The notes: a model not told the origin generated them from the letters alone. Numbered from the stretch's first letter, positions 1-8,432 are shown. The stretch: DNA of 64,000 nucleotides from an uncultured Mailhella sp. (GCF_944324995.1 NZ_CALUYL010000008.1:32070-96069); one strand, 5' to 3'. Numbers and translations: made by a program.

Positions 1-1551
1 GGCGGAAACCGGCCCTTCGAAGGTCAGGGCTCTGGCCTCGAAGCCTTCGTCGGCGTGCGTGACGGCGCGCTCGCCCATGTGCGCAAGTCTCGGCGCGTGG
101 GAGGGCAGACGCGTTTTTCCGTGGGCGTCTATCCACGCGTCCAGCTCGGCGAAGGGAATGCTGCCGTAGTGCGCGGGCAGAATGAGCGCCTTGCCGTTGA
201 GCGCCCGAAGCCGCCCGGCAAGCGCCTCAAGCGCCTCGGAGGAAATCATTTCGCTTTTGTTGAGAATGATGACGTCGGCCCGGCGCAGCTGCGCCTGCCG
301 GATGCCCGAATCTTCGGGATGTTCGTTTTCGCGGCCTTTTCCGGCCAGATCAAGGGCGTCGGCCACGGTGATGACGAGCCCGGGCTCGACGAGATCGCGC
401 AGGCCGCCGAGCGCCTCCATGATGTTGTCGGGATTGGCGAGCCCCGTGGTTTCCAGCACGAACTGTTCGGCGGGCATGGCCGCAATGATGCGTTCAAGTC
501 CGGGGCGCAGACTGTCGGCCAGAGAACAGCACACGCACCCTTCGTCCAGGGCCTCCACGAGCGTGTCGCCCTTCATGAGCGCGGCGTCGAGCTCCACCTT
601 GCCGAATTCGTTCTGAATGACTCCGGTGTAGCGCTCCCGGCCGTGCAGAAAGTCCAGCCAGCGGCGCAGAAACGTGGTCTTGCCCGCGCCGAGAAAGCCC
701 GTGAGCACGTGCAGCACGGGGCGGTCGAGCTTTTCGAGCTCCTCCGGCCGGTGCTTTGCGGGAATGTCGTGCAGAAGATGCAGGCGCTCGCCGTCCAGAG
801 CCAGGGACGGCCCGAAGGCGGCGGCGATGTTGAGAAGATATTCCTTCTCGTCGGCATCCTCCATGCTCCCGTCGGCGTGGAAGAGACGGCGCGCCACGGC
901 GGCGGCTCCGCGGGAGACCGCGGCCTTTTCGCCGAGCTGTTGCTGCGCCGTGCAGGCGAGAACGGCGAAGAGTCGGAGAAAGAGGCTGAAGGCGGGAACG
1001 TCGCATTCCGGTTCGCCCGGACGCACCAGCCAGCCGTCTTCCGCGGCGATGCCGTCGGCGGCGATGACGCGGTGTCTGGCCGGAGCTTCGAGGGTCAGGG
1101 CCAGAGCGTCGCCCGCGAGGGAGACGTCGAGGCGGAGCTGACCGAGCAGGAAGGGAAGAAGTTCCCTTTCGTTGCCGGAAAATTCCCGGACGGCGTGTTC
1201 GTAGTCCGGGGAGAGGGCGAAGCGCAGGGCATCGAGCGGAAAAACGTCCAGCAGTGGAGACTGCGCCGGAGGAAAGACGTAGAGGCTGAAGTAGCCGCGA
1301 AGACACGGAACGCGGCCGGGAGTCTCGTCCCTGGTTTCGCCGTCGAAGCGCAGCCCGAACACGTTTTCCGAACCGGCGACGCGGCACGTCCATGCCGGAT
1401 GGCTGGAGGCGCAGGGCCGCACGCCGCGCCAGCCGAGAGCCCGCGCCCTTGTGCGTTCAAAGTGGGCGGCCATGACCAGCGACGTGAAGATGCTGGCGCA
1501 GTCGGAATCGCTGTCGCCGAGAGCCCGGGGAAGAATGCTTTCCAGTTTCAT
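1..1551 (-). CDS. CobW/P47K-family GTPase with long N-terminal extension (3' end off window)
   Basis: 517 codons are visible and the reading frame is open at the window edge, so the C-terminus is missing. The second half is a G3E-class CobW GTPase: P-loop GFLGAGKTT at about residues 285-293, then the EGCVCCSLA motif (Cys339, Cys341, Cys342), the family's metal-binding CxCC. A guanine-specificity NKSE motif follows further on. About 280 residues precede the P-loop and match no domain I recognise; CobW proteins normally begin near their P-loop. CobW proteins are metallochaperones or metal insertases (known for the family). The start at 1551 lies 48 nt after the metallo-beta-lactamase gene stop on the same strand, which suggests one operon and a possible role in loading metal into that enzyme (inference). 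Confidence 0.85.
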   Translation of the reverse strand, partial: MKLESILPRALGDSDSDCASIFTSLVMAAHFERTRARALGWRGVRPCASSHPAWTCRVAGSENVFGLRFDGETRDETPGRVPCLRGYFSLYVFPPAQSPLLDVFPLDALRFALSPDYEHAVREFSGNERELLPFLLGQLRLDVSLAGDALALTLEAPARHRVIAADGIAAEDGWLVRPGEPECDVPAFSLFLRLFAVLACTAQQQLGEKAAVSRGAAAVARRLFHADGSMEDADEKEYLLNIAAAFGPSLALDGERLHLLHDIPAKHRPEELEKLDRPVLHVLTGFLGAGKTTFLRRWLDFLHGRERYTGVIQNEFGKVELDAALMKGDTLVEALDEGCVCCSLADSLRPGLERIIAAMPAEQFVLETTGLANPDNIMEALGGLRDLVEPGLVITVADALDLAGKGRENEHPEDSGIRQAQLRRADVIILNKSEMISSEALEALAGRLRALNGKALILPAHYGSIPFAELDAWIDAHGKTRLPSHAPRLAHMGERAVTHADEGFEARALTFEGPVSA

Positions 1552-1564
1552 GGCCGATCCTGCG

Positions 1565-1590
1565 CCGGAGCGCGCCTTCGCGCGCTCCGG
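1565..1590. other. Intergenic hairpin inside operon
   Basis: A 10-bp perfect stem (CCGGAGCGCG with its complement) sits between the metallo-beta-lactamase gene and the CobW-like gene. There is no T-run on either side, so it is more likely an mRNA processing or stability element, or a partial attenuator, than a terminator. Confidence 0.5.
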
Positions 1591-1599
1591 TCGAAGGTT

Positions 1600-2751
1600 T
1601 TAACCGGGGAAGGTGATGATGTCGCCGTTGCCCAGGTAGTTTGTCGTCTTGGAGCGGAAGCGTGCCGTGCCCTTCACCACCGGGTATCCGGCGTCGACGA
1701 ACTTCTGTGCCGTGATGAGACCCGTGCAGTGATTGCAGCCCACGCGCTGAAGATTCCACTTCTTCAGGCCGATGACGAGGTCGTCGTACTTGGGATCCCA
1801 GTCGTCGAACGGGGAGATGTGCAGACCGCCGTAGAGGCCGTAGAACTTGTCGTTTTCGTACTTGAGTTCCTTGTAGGCCGTGTCGGCGAACAGAATGATG
1901 CCCTGATGGCAGCAGCCCGTGATGCTCACAAGGCCCACGTCCTTCACGTTGCAGTACAGCGACATTTCGCCGTACACCTTGAAGATGATGGGGCATTCAA
2001 ACTGATACAGCGCCACGCCCGGCTGCAGCGGATACAGCCCCTTCTTGACTTCGGTCCATTCGCCCACGTGGCCGGAATCCTTGAGGTACTGCTTGCCCTG
2101 CGGATAGAAGGTGTTCGGCGTGTACACGTGGATGTTGGGGGCGTACTTGGCCACCACGGGGAAGGCCCAGTAGTGATCCATGTGTTCGTGCGTCTGAATG
2201 AATCCGGCAATTTCGCCGTTGGCGAGCATGTTGTCTATGCCTTCGCGCTTGAAGCTTTCCTCCATCCAGTCGTAGTTCCAGCCGCAGTCGAACAGATACT
2301 TGGTCTTGGTGCCGTCCATGGCCTCGATTTCCACGAGGCAGGAGAATCCGCCCGCGTTGTCGGCGTCCACGGAGTTTTCCTTGGCGACGGCCCAGGCTTC
2401 GTGGAGCTGCCCCTTCTGAAGGTAGGGCTTGATCTTGGCCATGCCTTCGTCGTAGGTGCCCTTGCCTATGCCCTTGCCGTTGCCGAAGGGCGCCCAGTTG
2501 TAGGTGTACTGATCCACGAGCAGGCCGCCCGCGCCGGTGACGTTCTTCATGAAGATGCCGTTGTCGAACCAGCTGGTTTCCGAAATGTTGGTCACCTTCA
2601 CCGACTTGCACACGCCGAAATCGGCCATGTTGCGTTCAACCTTGGGCAGGAAGGCCTTGCGCATGGGTGTGTAGGAATAAAGCCCCATGGCTCCAAGCGC
2701 GCCGGCTCCGATGCCGAGAGATGCGCCTTTGAGAAATTCGCGTCTGTTCAT
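1600..2751 (-). CDS. Tat-exported metallo-beta-lactamase-fold hydrolase
   Basis: 383 aa. The N-terminus MNRREFLKGASLGIGAGALG is a twin-arginine signal, so the protein is exported folded to the periplasm. The metal-binding motif THEHMDH is at residues 187-193 (H188, H190, D192, H193). Later motifs ITGCCHQGI, YGGLHI and HCTG resemble the MBL subgroup annotated as dihydropterin-ribofuranosyl-aminobenzene phosphate synthase-like (MJ0301 type). The substrate is unknown. The start has a good Shine-Dalgarno (AGGAG, 5 nt upstream) and lies 8 nt after the stop of the membrane-protein gene, so the two are probably co-translated. Tat substrates take up their metals in the cytoplasm, which makes the following CobW-like gene a plausible partner (inference). 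Confidence 0.85.
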   Translation of the reverse strand: MNRREFLKGASLGIGAGALGAMGLYSYTPMRKAFLPKVERNMADFGVCKSVKVTNISETSWFDNGIFMKNVTGAGGLLVDQYTYNWAPFGNGKGIGKGTYDEGMAKIKPYLQKGQLHEAWAVAKENSVDADNAGGFSCLVEIEAMDGTKTKYLFDCGWNYDWMEESFKREGIDNMLANGEIAGFIQTHEHMDHYWAFPVVAKYAPNIHVYTPNTFYPQGKQYLKDSGHVGEWTEVKKGLYPLQPGVALYQFECPIIFKVYGEMSLYCNVKDVGLVSITGCCHQGIILFADTAYKELKYENDKFYGLYGGLHISPFDDWDPKYDDLVIGLKKWNLQRVGCNHCTGLITAQKFVDAGYPVVKGTARFRSKTTNYLGNGDIITFPG

Positions 2752-2759
2752 AAGGACTC

Positions 2760-4160
2760 CTACTTCACCAGTGTGAAGGTTGCACTGCAGATGGGCAGCA
2801 GCCAGACGATGAGGAAGTACAGGGCCACGCCGACGAGAATGCCGAACAGCAGGCCGGGCTTCATGGCGGGGTTCCAGGCGTGATCCACTTCGATGTGGCG
2901 CTTTTCTGCGGCGAGCTCTTCAGCAGTCTTGAATTCGCGCCGCCATCCGGGCCAGCCGTCCATGAACCACCAGTTGATGAGCCAGATGTCGATGAGCCAG
3001 ATGGTGGGAATCATGGGGAACTGCTGCGGATGAGAGAAGCCCTTCTGCGTGCCGAGAATGAAGTGGGCGTACTGATAGTACAGGCAGTAGAGCACGATGC
3101 CGCCCACGATGACGAGGCCGGTGCGGATGAGAATGTTGACGGGAGTGCTGAACTTGGTGGGCCAGTTTTCGCAGTAGAACTGCACGAAGAGTGCGGGCAC
3201 GAGGAAGAAGATGGCGGTTTCGCCCACGTGCAGCCAGCGCCAGTCGGGAGCGGCGTCGCGACGATGACCGCGGATGGCGTCGCCCCACACGAGTTCCTGC
3301 ATGTACCAGAAGAACAGGCACAGCGCCCAGGCGATGACGATGATGCCCACGAACAGCGCGATGCGGCGGGGCCAGTCGCGCTTTATCATGGTGAAGGGAT
3401 ACCGTTCCCAGATGCCTTCCACGAACCACACCACCACGGTGCAGCACATGATCCAGGCCACGTGGAAGTTGGCGGACACGGTCTGCGCGAAGTCTTCCCA
3501 GTAGGGCGGGCAGATGGCCGTGAAGTACTGCCAGGGATAATACAGGATGCCCATGTGATTGTGCATGGTCATGAAGTAGATGACGAGACTGAGACAGAAG
3601 GTGCCGAGCCAGATGCTGAAGCCGCGCACGGGCTGGGAGGCGTTGGCCCAGGGCTGACCTTCGAGGGCGACCACCCAGGCGGGGCTGATCCAGGAGGCGA
3701 TGACGGCGAACATCATGCAGGCCTGGGCCGCGTATTCGGTGGAATAGAATTCGGTGAGTCCGAGCTTCTGGAGCTGTTCGGGATTGAAGTAGGCGAAGGC
3801 GAAGTTGCCGAGCACGGCTTCAAAGAATCCGTGGATGAAGAAGATCATGGTGCCGACGGAAATGAGCGCCAGCACGAGACCCTTCTGCAGAGGATGGGCG
3901 TTGCGGATCCAGTCTCTCTTGAAGGGCCAGAAGTCGAAGGTGTAGGCCATCCAGATGAGGATGATCAGCCACCAGCGGCAGTAGTTGTAGCCCACGTAGG
4001 GGGTGTAGAAGCGCATGATGCCGCGCGGATCCTGAAAGATCCACCATGTCACCGCGAAAATCAGCAGCGTGAACGCCAGGTTCATGAGCGCGGGGATGGG
4101 GCCTCTCCATCTTTTGACGAGCTTGCGCTCTTCAAGATAAGGAAGCTGTTCCTGAGACAT
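2760..4160 (-). CDS. Polytopic aromatic-rich membrane protein, unknown function
   Basis: 466 aa with roughly ten to twelve hydrophobic segments, unusually rich in Trp, Tyr and Phe. Several histidines lie in or beside membrane segments (TMHNHMGI, NFHVAWIMCC, RWLHVGETA, YAHFILG), which could bind heme or metal, although no family signature is recognised. A soluble loop near residues 410-430 is charged (ELAAEKRHIEVDH). The start has a strong GGAGGA 5-6 nt upstream. It sits between a 109-aa gene and the Tat-exported MBL enzyme in the GntR-led operon, so it may anchor, or pass substrate or electrons to, the periplasmic enzyme (inference). I do not recognise it as a known transporter family. Confidence 0.75.
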   Translation of the reverse strand: MSQEQLPYLEERKLVKRWRGPIPALMNLAFTLLIFAVTWWIFQDPRGIMRFYTPYVGYNYCRWWLIILIWMAYTFDFWPFKRDWIRNAHPLQKGLVLALISVGTMIFFIHGFFEAVLGNFAFAYFNPEQLQKLGLTEFYSTEYAAQACMMFAVIASWISPAWVVALEGQPWANASQPVRGFSIWLGTFCLSLVIYFMTMHNHMGILYYPWQYFTAICPPYWEDFAQTVSANFHVAWIMCCTVVVWFVEGIWERYPFTMIKRDWPRRIALFVGIIVIAWALCLFFWYMQELVWGDAIRGHRRDAAPDWRWLHVGETAIFFLVPALFVQFYCENWPTKFSTPVNILIRTGLVIVGGIVLYCLYYQYAHFILGTQKGFSHPQQFPMIPTIWLIDIWLINWWFMDGWPGWRREFKTAEELAAEKRHIEVDHAWNPAMKPGLLFGILVGVALYFLIVWLLPICSATFTLVK

Positions 4161-4175
4161 AGGTTCCTCCTTGTT

Positions 4176-4505
4176 TCAGTCGGGGGGCTTCCGCTGTTCC
4201 TCCTGAGCGGAGCCCGGGGTCCTACGCCCTTGAGCGTTCAGGGCGTCTTCGCCGTACATGGCCTTGACGACCAGCGCGGCCATTTCATTGCGCGACATGC
4301 CTGAGGTGTCACCTCCGAGTCTGGCAGCCTCCATGTTCAGCATGACGCCCGAAAATTCGGGGGGCAGCATGGACAGGTAGTCTGGTTCCGGCGAGGTCTC
4401 TTCCCCGTTTCCCTGCCGCGGGGAGGATGGATCGCCCTGTGCTGCCACGGAACGGAATATTCCGTGCAGAAAATCCTTCCGGCTTATGACGTTGCGCGTG
4501 CTCAT
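4176..4505 (-). CDS. Hypothetical 109-aa protein
   Basis: 109 aa, starting [17 protein letters not shown]. Its ATG overlaps the stop of the GntR gene as ATGA, with an upstream GAGG, so it is translationally coupled. The middle is Pro/Gly/Ser-rich and probably disordered, followed by a short predicted helical segment ([19 protein letters not shown]). It has no cysteines, no membrane segment and no recognised domain. Its conserved-looking position between regulator and membrane protein suggests an accessory or small chaperone role (weak inference). The reading frame is genuine judging by its coupling and its 15-nt spacing to the next gene. Confidence 0.6.
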   Translation of the reverse strand: MSTRNVISRKDFLHGIFRSVAAQGDPSSPRQGNGEETSPEPDYLSMLPPEFSGVMLNMEAARLGGDTSGMSRNEMAALVVKAMYGEDALNAQGRRTPGSAQEEQRKPPD

Positions 4506-5146
4506 GAGGCCTCCGTCAGCGTCCGGAGGGTGGAAAAATAGGCCTCGGCCGCAGCTTCGGCGTCGGCGGCGTCGGCGTGGCGCACGGCGCTCAGTATTCT
4601 TGCCAGATGCGCGAAGGCCTGTTCCTTCTGCTGCAGGTCGCAGGCGTTGAACAGTCGTATCAGCGACTTGCCGTCGGGCAGGCAGGCGGCCAGCGCCGAA
4701 CTCACGCTGGCGTTGTTGATGAAGCGCGCCGCTTCCATGAAGAACTGTATGTTCGCCTGCGCGAAGGCCTTGATGTCGTCGTTGCGCAGCGCCGTGCCCG
4801 CCACGGGCAGAATGCGTTCGAGCCTGAGCACCTGCGAGGGCCGGATGACGAGCGACGAGGCGCGGATGATGGACGGTATGATGAGCAGACTGGCGTCTAT
4901 TCTGTCGATGAGGGGGCACTGCGCGGGATGCTCGGAAGGCAGAGCGCGCACGCGCGTGCCGCTGCCGTGCGTGGTTTCGAGAATGCCGCGTCCGGCAAGG
5001 GCGCTGATGGCGGCCCGCAGAGTGGTGCGGTTCACGTGCAGCTCTTCGGCGAGCTGCCGTTCGGCGGGCAGGCGCTCGAACAGCTTCCAGCGACCTTCCA
5101 TGAGGGCCTGTTCCAGCTGCTGCTCAATCATTTTCTGCTTGCTCAT
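4502..5146 (-). CDS. GntR-family transcriptional regulator (FadR/FCD-like)
   Basis: 214 aa from the ATG at 5146, chosen because GGGAG lies 7 nt upstream; an ATG at 5182 or the in-frame start at 5218 would extend it. The N-terminal winged helix carries the GntR signature ([45 protein letters not shown], split here for reading as [19 protein letters not shown] then [15 protein letters not shown]). The C-terminal half is all-helical as in FCD effector domains but lacks the usual histidine set, so metal-dependent ligand binding may be altered. It is the first gene of the minus-strand operon and probably controls it, together with the divergent PAS-like gene, through the TGG-N5-CCA repeats upstream. 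The effector is unknown. Confidence 0.85.
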   Translation of the reverse strand: MSKQKMIEQQLEQALMEGRWKLFERLPAERQLAEELHVNRTTLRAAISALAGRGILETTHGSGTRVRALPSEHPAQCPLIDRIDASLLIIPSIIRASSLVIRPSQVLRLERILPVAGTALRNDDIKAFAQANIQFFMEAARFINNASVSSALAACLPDGKSLIRLFNACDLQQKEQAFAHLARILSAVRHADAADAEAAAEAYFSTLRTLTEAS

Positions 5147-5281
5147 GCCCGAACTCCCGCGGTCATTTCGCCCTGTATCCATGATACTAGTTTTGCGCTG
5201 TTGTTCCAAAAGACTCAAGGCTTTTCAGAAAAAAAGAAAAAAAATGATAATACATTGAGTTAATGCAGAAAAACATGAAAT

Positions 5282-5294
5282 AATGGTTCATCCA
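5282..5294. promoter_or_regulatory. Putative GntR operator, copy 1
   Basis: AATGGTTCATCCA contains the palindrome TGG-N5-CCA, the layout of FadR-type GntR operators. An identical 13-mer occurs 94 bp downstream in the same divergent intergenic region. Confidence 0.55.
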
Positions 5295-5375
5295 CTGTTG
5301 CTTTTTCTCGATGAAGACAATTATCGGCAGGGAATTTTTCGCAAGCTGCCGCGCTTTTTCAGGCAAATAATAAAA

Positions 5376-5388
5376 AATGGTTCATCCA
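5376..5388. promoter_or_regulatory. Putative GntR operator, copy 2
   Basis: Second exact copy of AATGGTTCATCCA, 67 bp before the PAS-like gene start. The two sites flank the region where both divergent promoters must lie, so one repressor or activator could control both directions. Confidence 0.55.
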
Positions 5389-5454
5389 ATTTACAATGAG
5401 GTCTTTTTTCCGTAGAGTGAAGAAGCATCTTTCAGCACTTCGCGGAGGCGCGCT

Positions 5455-6636
5455 ATGGATTTCTCTCTTTGGGCGTCAGGTTTTCCCGGCTTGTTGTGGG
5501 AGATAGAACATCGCCGTTCGCGCATCCGGCTGCTGAACGACTGGAAGCTCCCTTCTCTCGGCGAGCACACGTCGAGGCTTCTCAAGGACGCGCAGTTCCG
5601 CAGGCGCGCGGTCATGAAATCGGATCACACGCTGATCGGCGAATTCTGGGAAATGGTCACGGGTCGTCAGCCCGCCATGGTGACGTTCCGGCTTGAGGGC
5701 AGCCCGCACCGCGCCTATCTCCTGCAGGGCTGGCCGGATCCGCAGGACGCGGGAAAATATTTCGGCATGCTCAAGGATTCCGTGCTGCCCGCCACCTTTG
5801 TGGCCAACGGCGCGGCGGGCACCTGTCAGCTGGCGCTGGGGGGCTCGGAATATCCCGTGCTGGTGCTCAGTCTCGATCAGAAGGAAATCGTCACCTGCAA
5901 CGAGGCCGCGCAGACGCTCTTCGACGGCGCGGCCAGGGGTGGCGGGGAATTCATGCTCGAAGACATTGCGCCCGGCGAGATGGGCGAAACGCTGCTCGGC
6001 GCGTCCCGGCGCGCGCTGGAAGACGGCATCTGGGCCGGAACGCTCATGCTCCGCAGCGGCACGGGGAGCATACTCGGCTCGAAGGTGCGCGTGTCGCCGT
6101 GCTCCACGGGCGCGGACATCGTGCGCATCGCGCTGCTCAACATTCCCGACGCTCCGGCCGCCTGCGCGCTGTCGCCCAGCGTGGAGCCGGGCAGTTCGCC
6201 GCTTTCTCTTCAGGATGGGCTGGAGGAGCTTCTTGCCGCCTGTCCGGGCGTGGAGGGGCTCATGTTTTCCGACATTCAGTCTGCGCGGGGCAAGGTGGAA
6301 GTGTACGGCGTGGGCCGACTGTTTGCCTCGCTGGAGTGGGGAGCCGCGCACGCCTACGAGGGAACCATAGCCCAGGACATCGAGCGCTTCAGTCTGGAAT
6401 CGCTCATTGTGGAAGACACGCTCGACAGCATCAAGTCCATCGACTGGGCCATGTTCATTCCCTGCGGCGTGCGTTCCTATTTCGCCAAGCCGTTCTATTC
6501 GGCCGAAGGGCTGCACGCCGTGCTGATTTTTGCGTTCAGTCAGCCGTCGCCCGGCGGCGTGAGCGAAGCGCCGTTCCGTGCGCTTTACGAGCCCTTTGCC
6601 TCGCTGGTGGCGCGCTGGCGCGCCGGGCGCGCCTGA
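5455..6636 (+). CDS. PAS-like sensory protein without obvious output domain
   Basis: 393 aa, cytoplasmic (no signal or membrane segment), start preceded by GGAGG at 6 nt. The central part (about residues 130-225: YPVLVLSLDQKEIVTCNEAAQTLF, written as LVLSLDQKEIVTCNEAAQ) reads like a PAS domain, with the typical 'I..cN.aa..lf' core. The C-terminal third (LEELLAACPGVEGLMFSD through the end) resembles a GAF-like fold ending at a YFAKPFYSAEGLHAVLIFAF strand pattern. There is no kinase, cyclase or DNA-binding domain, so it may act by protein-protein contact. It is transcribed divergently from the GntR operon and shares its regulatory region, so it probably senses the same condition. Confidence 0.6.
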   Translation: MDFSLWASGFPGLLWEIEHRRSRIRLLNDWKLPSLGEHTSRLLKDAQFRRRAVMKSDHTLIGEFWEMVTGRQPAMVTFRLEGSPHRAYLLQGWPDPQDAGKYFGMLKDSVLPATFVANGAAGTCQLALGGSEYPVLVLSLDQKEIVTCNEAAQTLFDGAARGGGEFMLEDIAPGEMGETLLGASRRALEDGIWAGTLMLRSGTGSILGSKVRVSPCSTGADIVRIALLNIPDAPAACALSPSVEPGSSPLSLQDGLEELLAACPGVEGLMFSDIQSARGKVEVYGVGRLFASLEWGAAHAYEGTIAQDIERFSLESLIVEDTLDSIKSIDWAMFIPCGVRSYFAKPFYSAEGLHAVLIFAFSQPSPGGVSEAPFRALYEPFASLVARWRAGRA

Positions 6637-6808
6637 CGGCTCCGGAAAGCAGCCTTCCGGAAAACGGCGCGTCGGAAGCGGTGCCCCCGCGTATGGAGGC
6701 TTCCAAACGGCAGGGCGCAGCCTGCGGGTTATGTGCCGCGAAATCGGCGCAAGCAGGGGGTCGGCCGCCCGTGCCGCGGCCTTTCCTGAAAAATGCGCAT
6801 TTTTTTCT

Positions 6809-6838
6809 TGACTATCGCGGCCCATTCTGGCAGAAATG
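6809..6838 (+). promoter_or_regulatory. Possible promoter of tRNA-Ala
   Basis: TTGACT at 6809-6814 with a weak -10 (AGAAAT, 6833-6838, 18-nt spacing) immediately upstream of the tRNA. The -35 is good and the -10 poor. Confidence 0.35.
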
Positions 6839-6848
6839 ACTCCGCAAC

Positions 6849-6924
<76 letters not shown>

Positions 6925-6932
6925 GAAATTTC

Positions 6933-6972
6933 AAGGGGTTATGGCAAAGAGTCATAACCCCTTATTTTTTTT
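6933..6972 (+). terminator. Rho-independent terminator of tRNA-Ala
   Basis: Stem AAGGGGTTATG with its perfect complement CATAACCCCTT, 9-nt loop, followed by a T-rich tail ATTTTTTTT. Confidence 0.9.
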
Positions 6973-7028
6973 ATGCTTCAGGTTGTTGTGGCAGTTTTTG
7001 AGGAAAAGAAAATTGTTATCGATTTTCA

Positions 7029-7063
7029 GGATATCGAACTCTCCCCAACTGAGCTGCATCTCC
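7029..7063 (-). repeat. Inverted degenerate copy of the tRNA-Ala 5' half
   Basis: On the minus strand, GGAGATGCAGCTCAGTTGGG matches the first 20 nt of the tRNA-Ala gene at 18 positions. It then continues with GAGAGTTCGAT, which looks like a T-arm joined directly to the D-arm, so no cloverleaf can form. It is a relic, probably from a mobile element that used or carried a tRNA sequence. Confidence 0.6.
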
Positions 7064-7325
7064 ATTCCTTGATGCAGTAAAGAAAGTGTCGAAGCACTCT
7101 CAAAAAATGAGAAATGATAAAACAGCTCATGCGGGTTCATCATTTCTTTTGCTGAGAGTCTCACCTGAAACCAGAGGTCTGAGCAGCTCCTTTTTCAGTC
7201 TTGCCAGAAATCGTGATGCATATTCTTCCGCTTTCAGCCTGAACTGTTCCGAGAGTCACTCCGCCGAATTGGGGCAACTTCTGATGAGACAAGGGACATT
7301 TTGAAGCGCTTCCTGAAGAGTCGTT

Positions 7326-7782
7326 TTATCTCTGTGGGGCTTCTACGGGCCTTATTCGCATTTTTGCCAGTTTGGGAGGAATCAGGGCTGCATTTCCGTC
7401 ATCAGTTTCCGTTGCAGTGCCGAGGGGATGAGGCACAAGGAGTATCGGCGGGCGCAAGCAATGGTATTGCCCGTTTCTTGCGGGTCGTTTTGGGGCAGGG
7501 CGATGACGGCTGTGCTGAATATTTACTGACCGGACTCTGCATGGATAAGCCGCGTTTCCAGTCCAATATACCCATCTTCCAGTTCGACTGGAGCAGTCCA
7601 CGGGGCGCGTGAGCCAGATACCTTAAGCGGAAAGAAGACTACGGCAGAATTCCATGATCGAGTTGAGGGAGCATAGTCGCTGCCGATAAAGGGATTTTTG
7701 GCAGTCCTTTAGACGGGTTGAATCGTTGTTGGACGACGAGCATAGCGCTGGAGAGTCCTGTAATGCTTTCTGACCGTATCAT
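7326..7782 (-). pseudogene. Degenerate ERF-family phage single-strand annealing protein
   Basis: No single frame is open, but fragments in successive frames line up with one ERF recombinase. From the ATG at 7782: MIRSESITGLSSAMLVVQQ; shifted frame TAKNPFIGSDYA; shifted frame LNSIMEFCRSLLSA-stop-GIWLT; then PVELEDGYIGLETRLIHAE; then NDPQETGNTIACARRYSLC; then ATETDDGNAALIPPK to the stop at 7326. The 'G-I-ARRY-L' and 'T.DDDGNA' cores are hallmark ERF motifs. At least three frameshifts and two in-frame stops make it non-functional. It marks a decayed prophage or integrative element beside the tRNA gene. Family assignment is by motif recognition only. Confidence 0.7.
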
Positions 7783-8209
7783 GATAACACTTTTTTCTGT
7801 AGAGTTTTATCCTTTTTGTCCAAGAAAATGGATGTTTATGAATATTTAATAAATTATAGTGTTAATGAGAAACAATTCATCACGGTAAATACTTCCATTA
7901 TGATAGGAATATCATCGACAAGAAGTTTTCAATACTTATTGTAGAGTCAAGTGGAATATGATTTTTTTTACAGAATAAAATACTAATAATGAAAGTAATT
8001 TTTATGAATAATTTTTAGCTGATTGATAAGAATACTGTGTCTTGAGGCGATATGTCGTACTACATAAGGGGGACAAAATGACGCTATGTAAAGATATTGT
8101 GAACCGTAATGGAAAAGAACCGGGCAGTATCAAGTAAGGAAACAGAAGTCATAATTATAAATAAAATCAATGAGATGATATTTATTATAGCTAAAGCCGG
8201 AAAAAATTC
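7783..8209. other. AT-rich non-coding stretch
   Basis: No supported gene. Much richer in A and T than the flanking genes, with scattered T-runs and A-runs. It lies between the phage relic and the adhesin promoter and probably combines relic DNA with an upstream regulatory region. Confidence 0.6.
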
Positions 8210-8237
8210 TTGACTTGAGAGAAAACGCATCTAGACT
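8210..8237 (+). promoter_or_regulatory. Putative sigma-70 promoter of the adhesin gene
   Basis: TTGACT (8210-8215), 16-nt spacer, TAGACT (8232-8237). This would give a leader of about 250 nt before the adhesin start. Confidence 0.4.
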
Positions 8238-8394
8238 AGAAGCCTAGGCCATGCTGGTAGTTGGCCGTTGTTTTGTTCCTGCTGGTAGTGGAACTTGCGT
8301 TGAAGGGTGTATGTCGTCCTTTTTACGTTTACAAGCAACCCACTGATTTAGCAGGATTTTTTTATGTTCTCTCCTTTTATTCCTTCGTCTTAAT

Positions 8395-8432
8395 AAGCCC
8401 CGTACCGGTTTGTCGCCGTTGCAGGGCTTTTC
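8395..8432 (+). promoter_or_regulatory. Leader hairpin with T-tail (possible attenuator)
   Basis: AAGCCC pairs with GGGCTT around an internal CGG/CCG helix, followed by TTTTCTTG. It sits in the 5' leader of the adhesin mRNA about 65 nt before the start codon and could terminate transcription early. Confidence 0.4.

Noticed and set aside
55..2883. 942-aa open frame on the plus strand
   Set aside because: It is the antisense shadow of the CobW-like and MBL genes, which carry real motifs on the minus strand; composition is typical of a GC-rich shadow.
5200..5400. CRISPR or IS element in the AT-rich divergent promoter
   Set aside because: Only two copies of a 13-mer; no arrayed repeats, terminal inverted repeats or transposase.
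7086..7304. 72-aa plus frame and overlapping minus helical frame near the phage relic
   Set aside because: Neither has a start signal or recognisable domain; minus frame (EEYASRFLARLKKELL) may be phage debris but cannot be supported.
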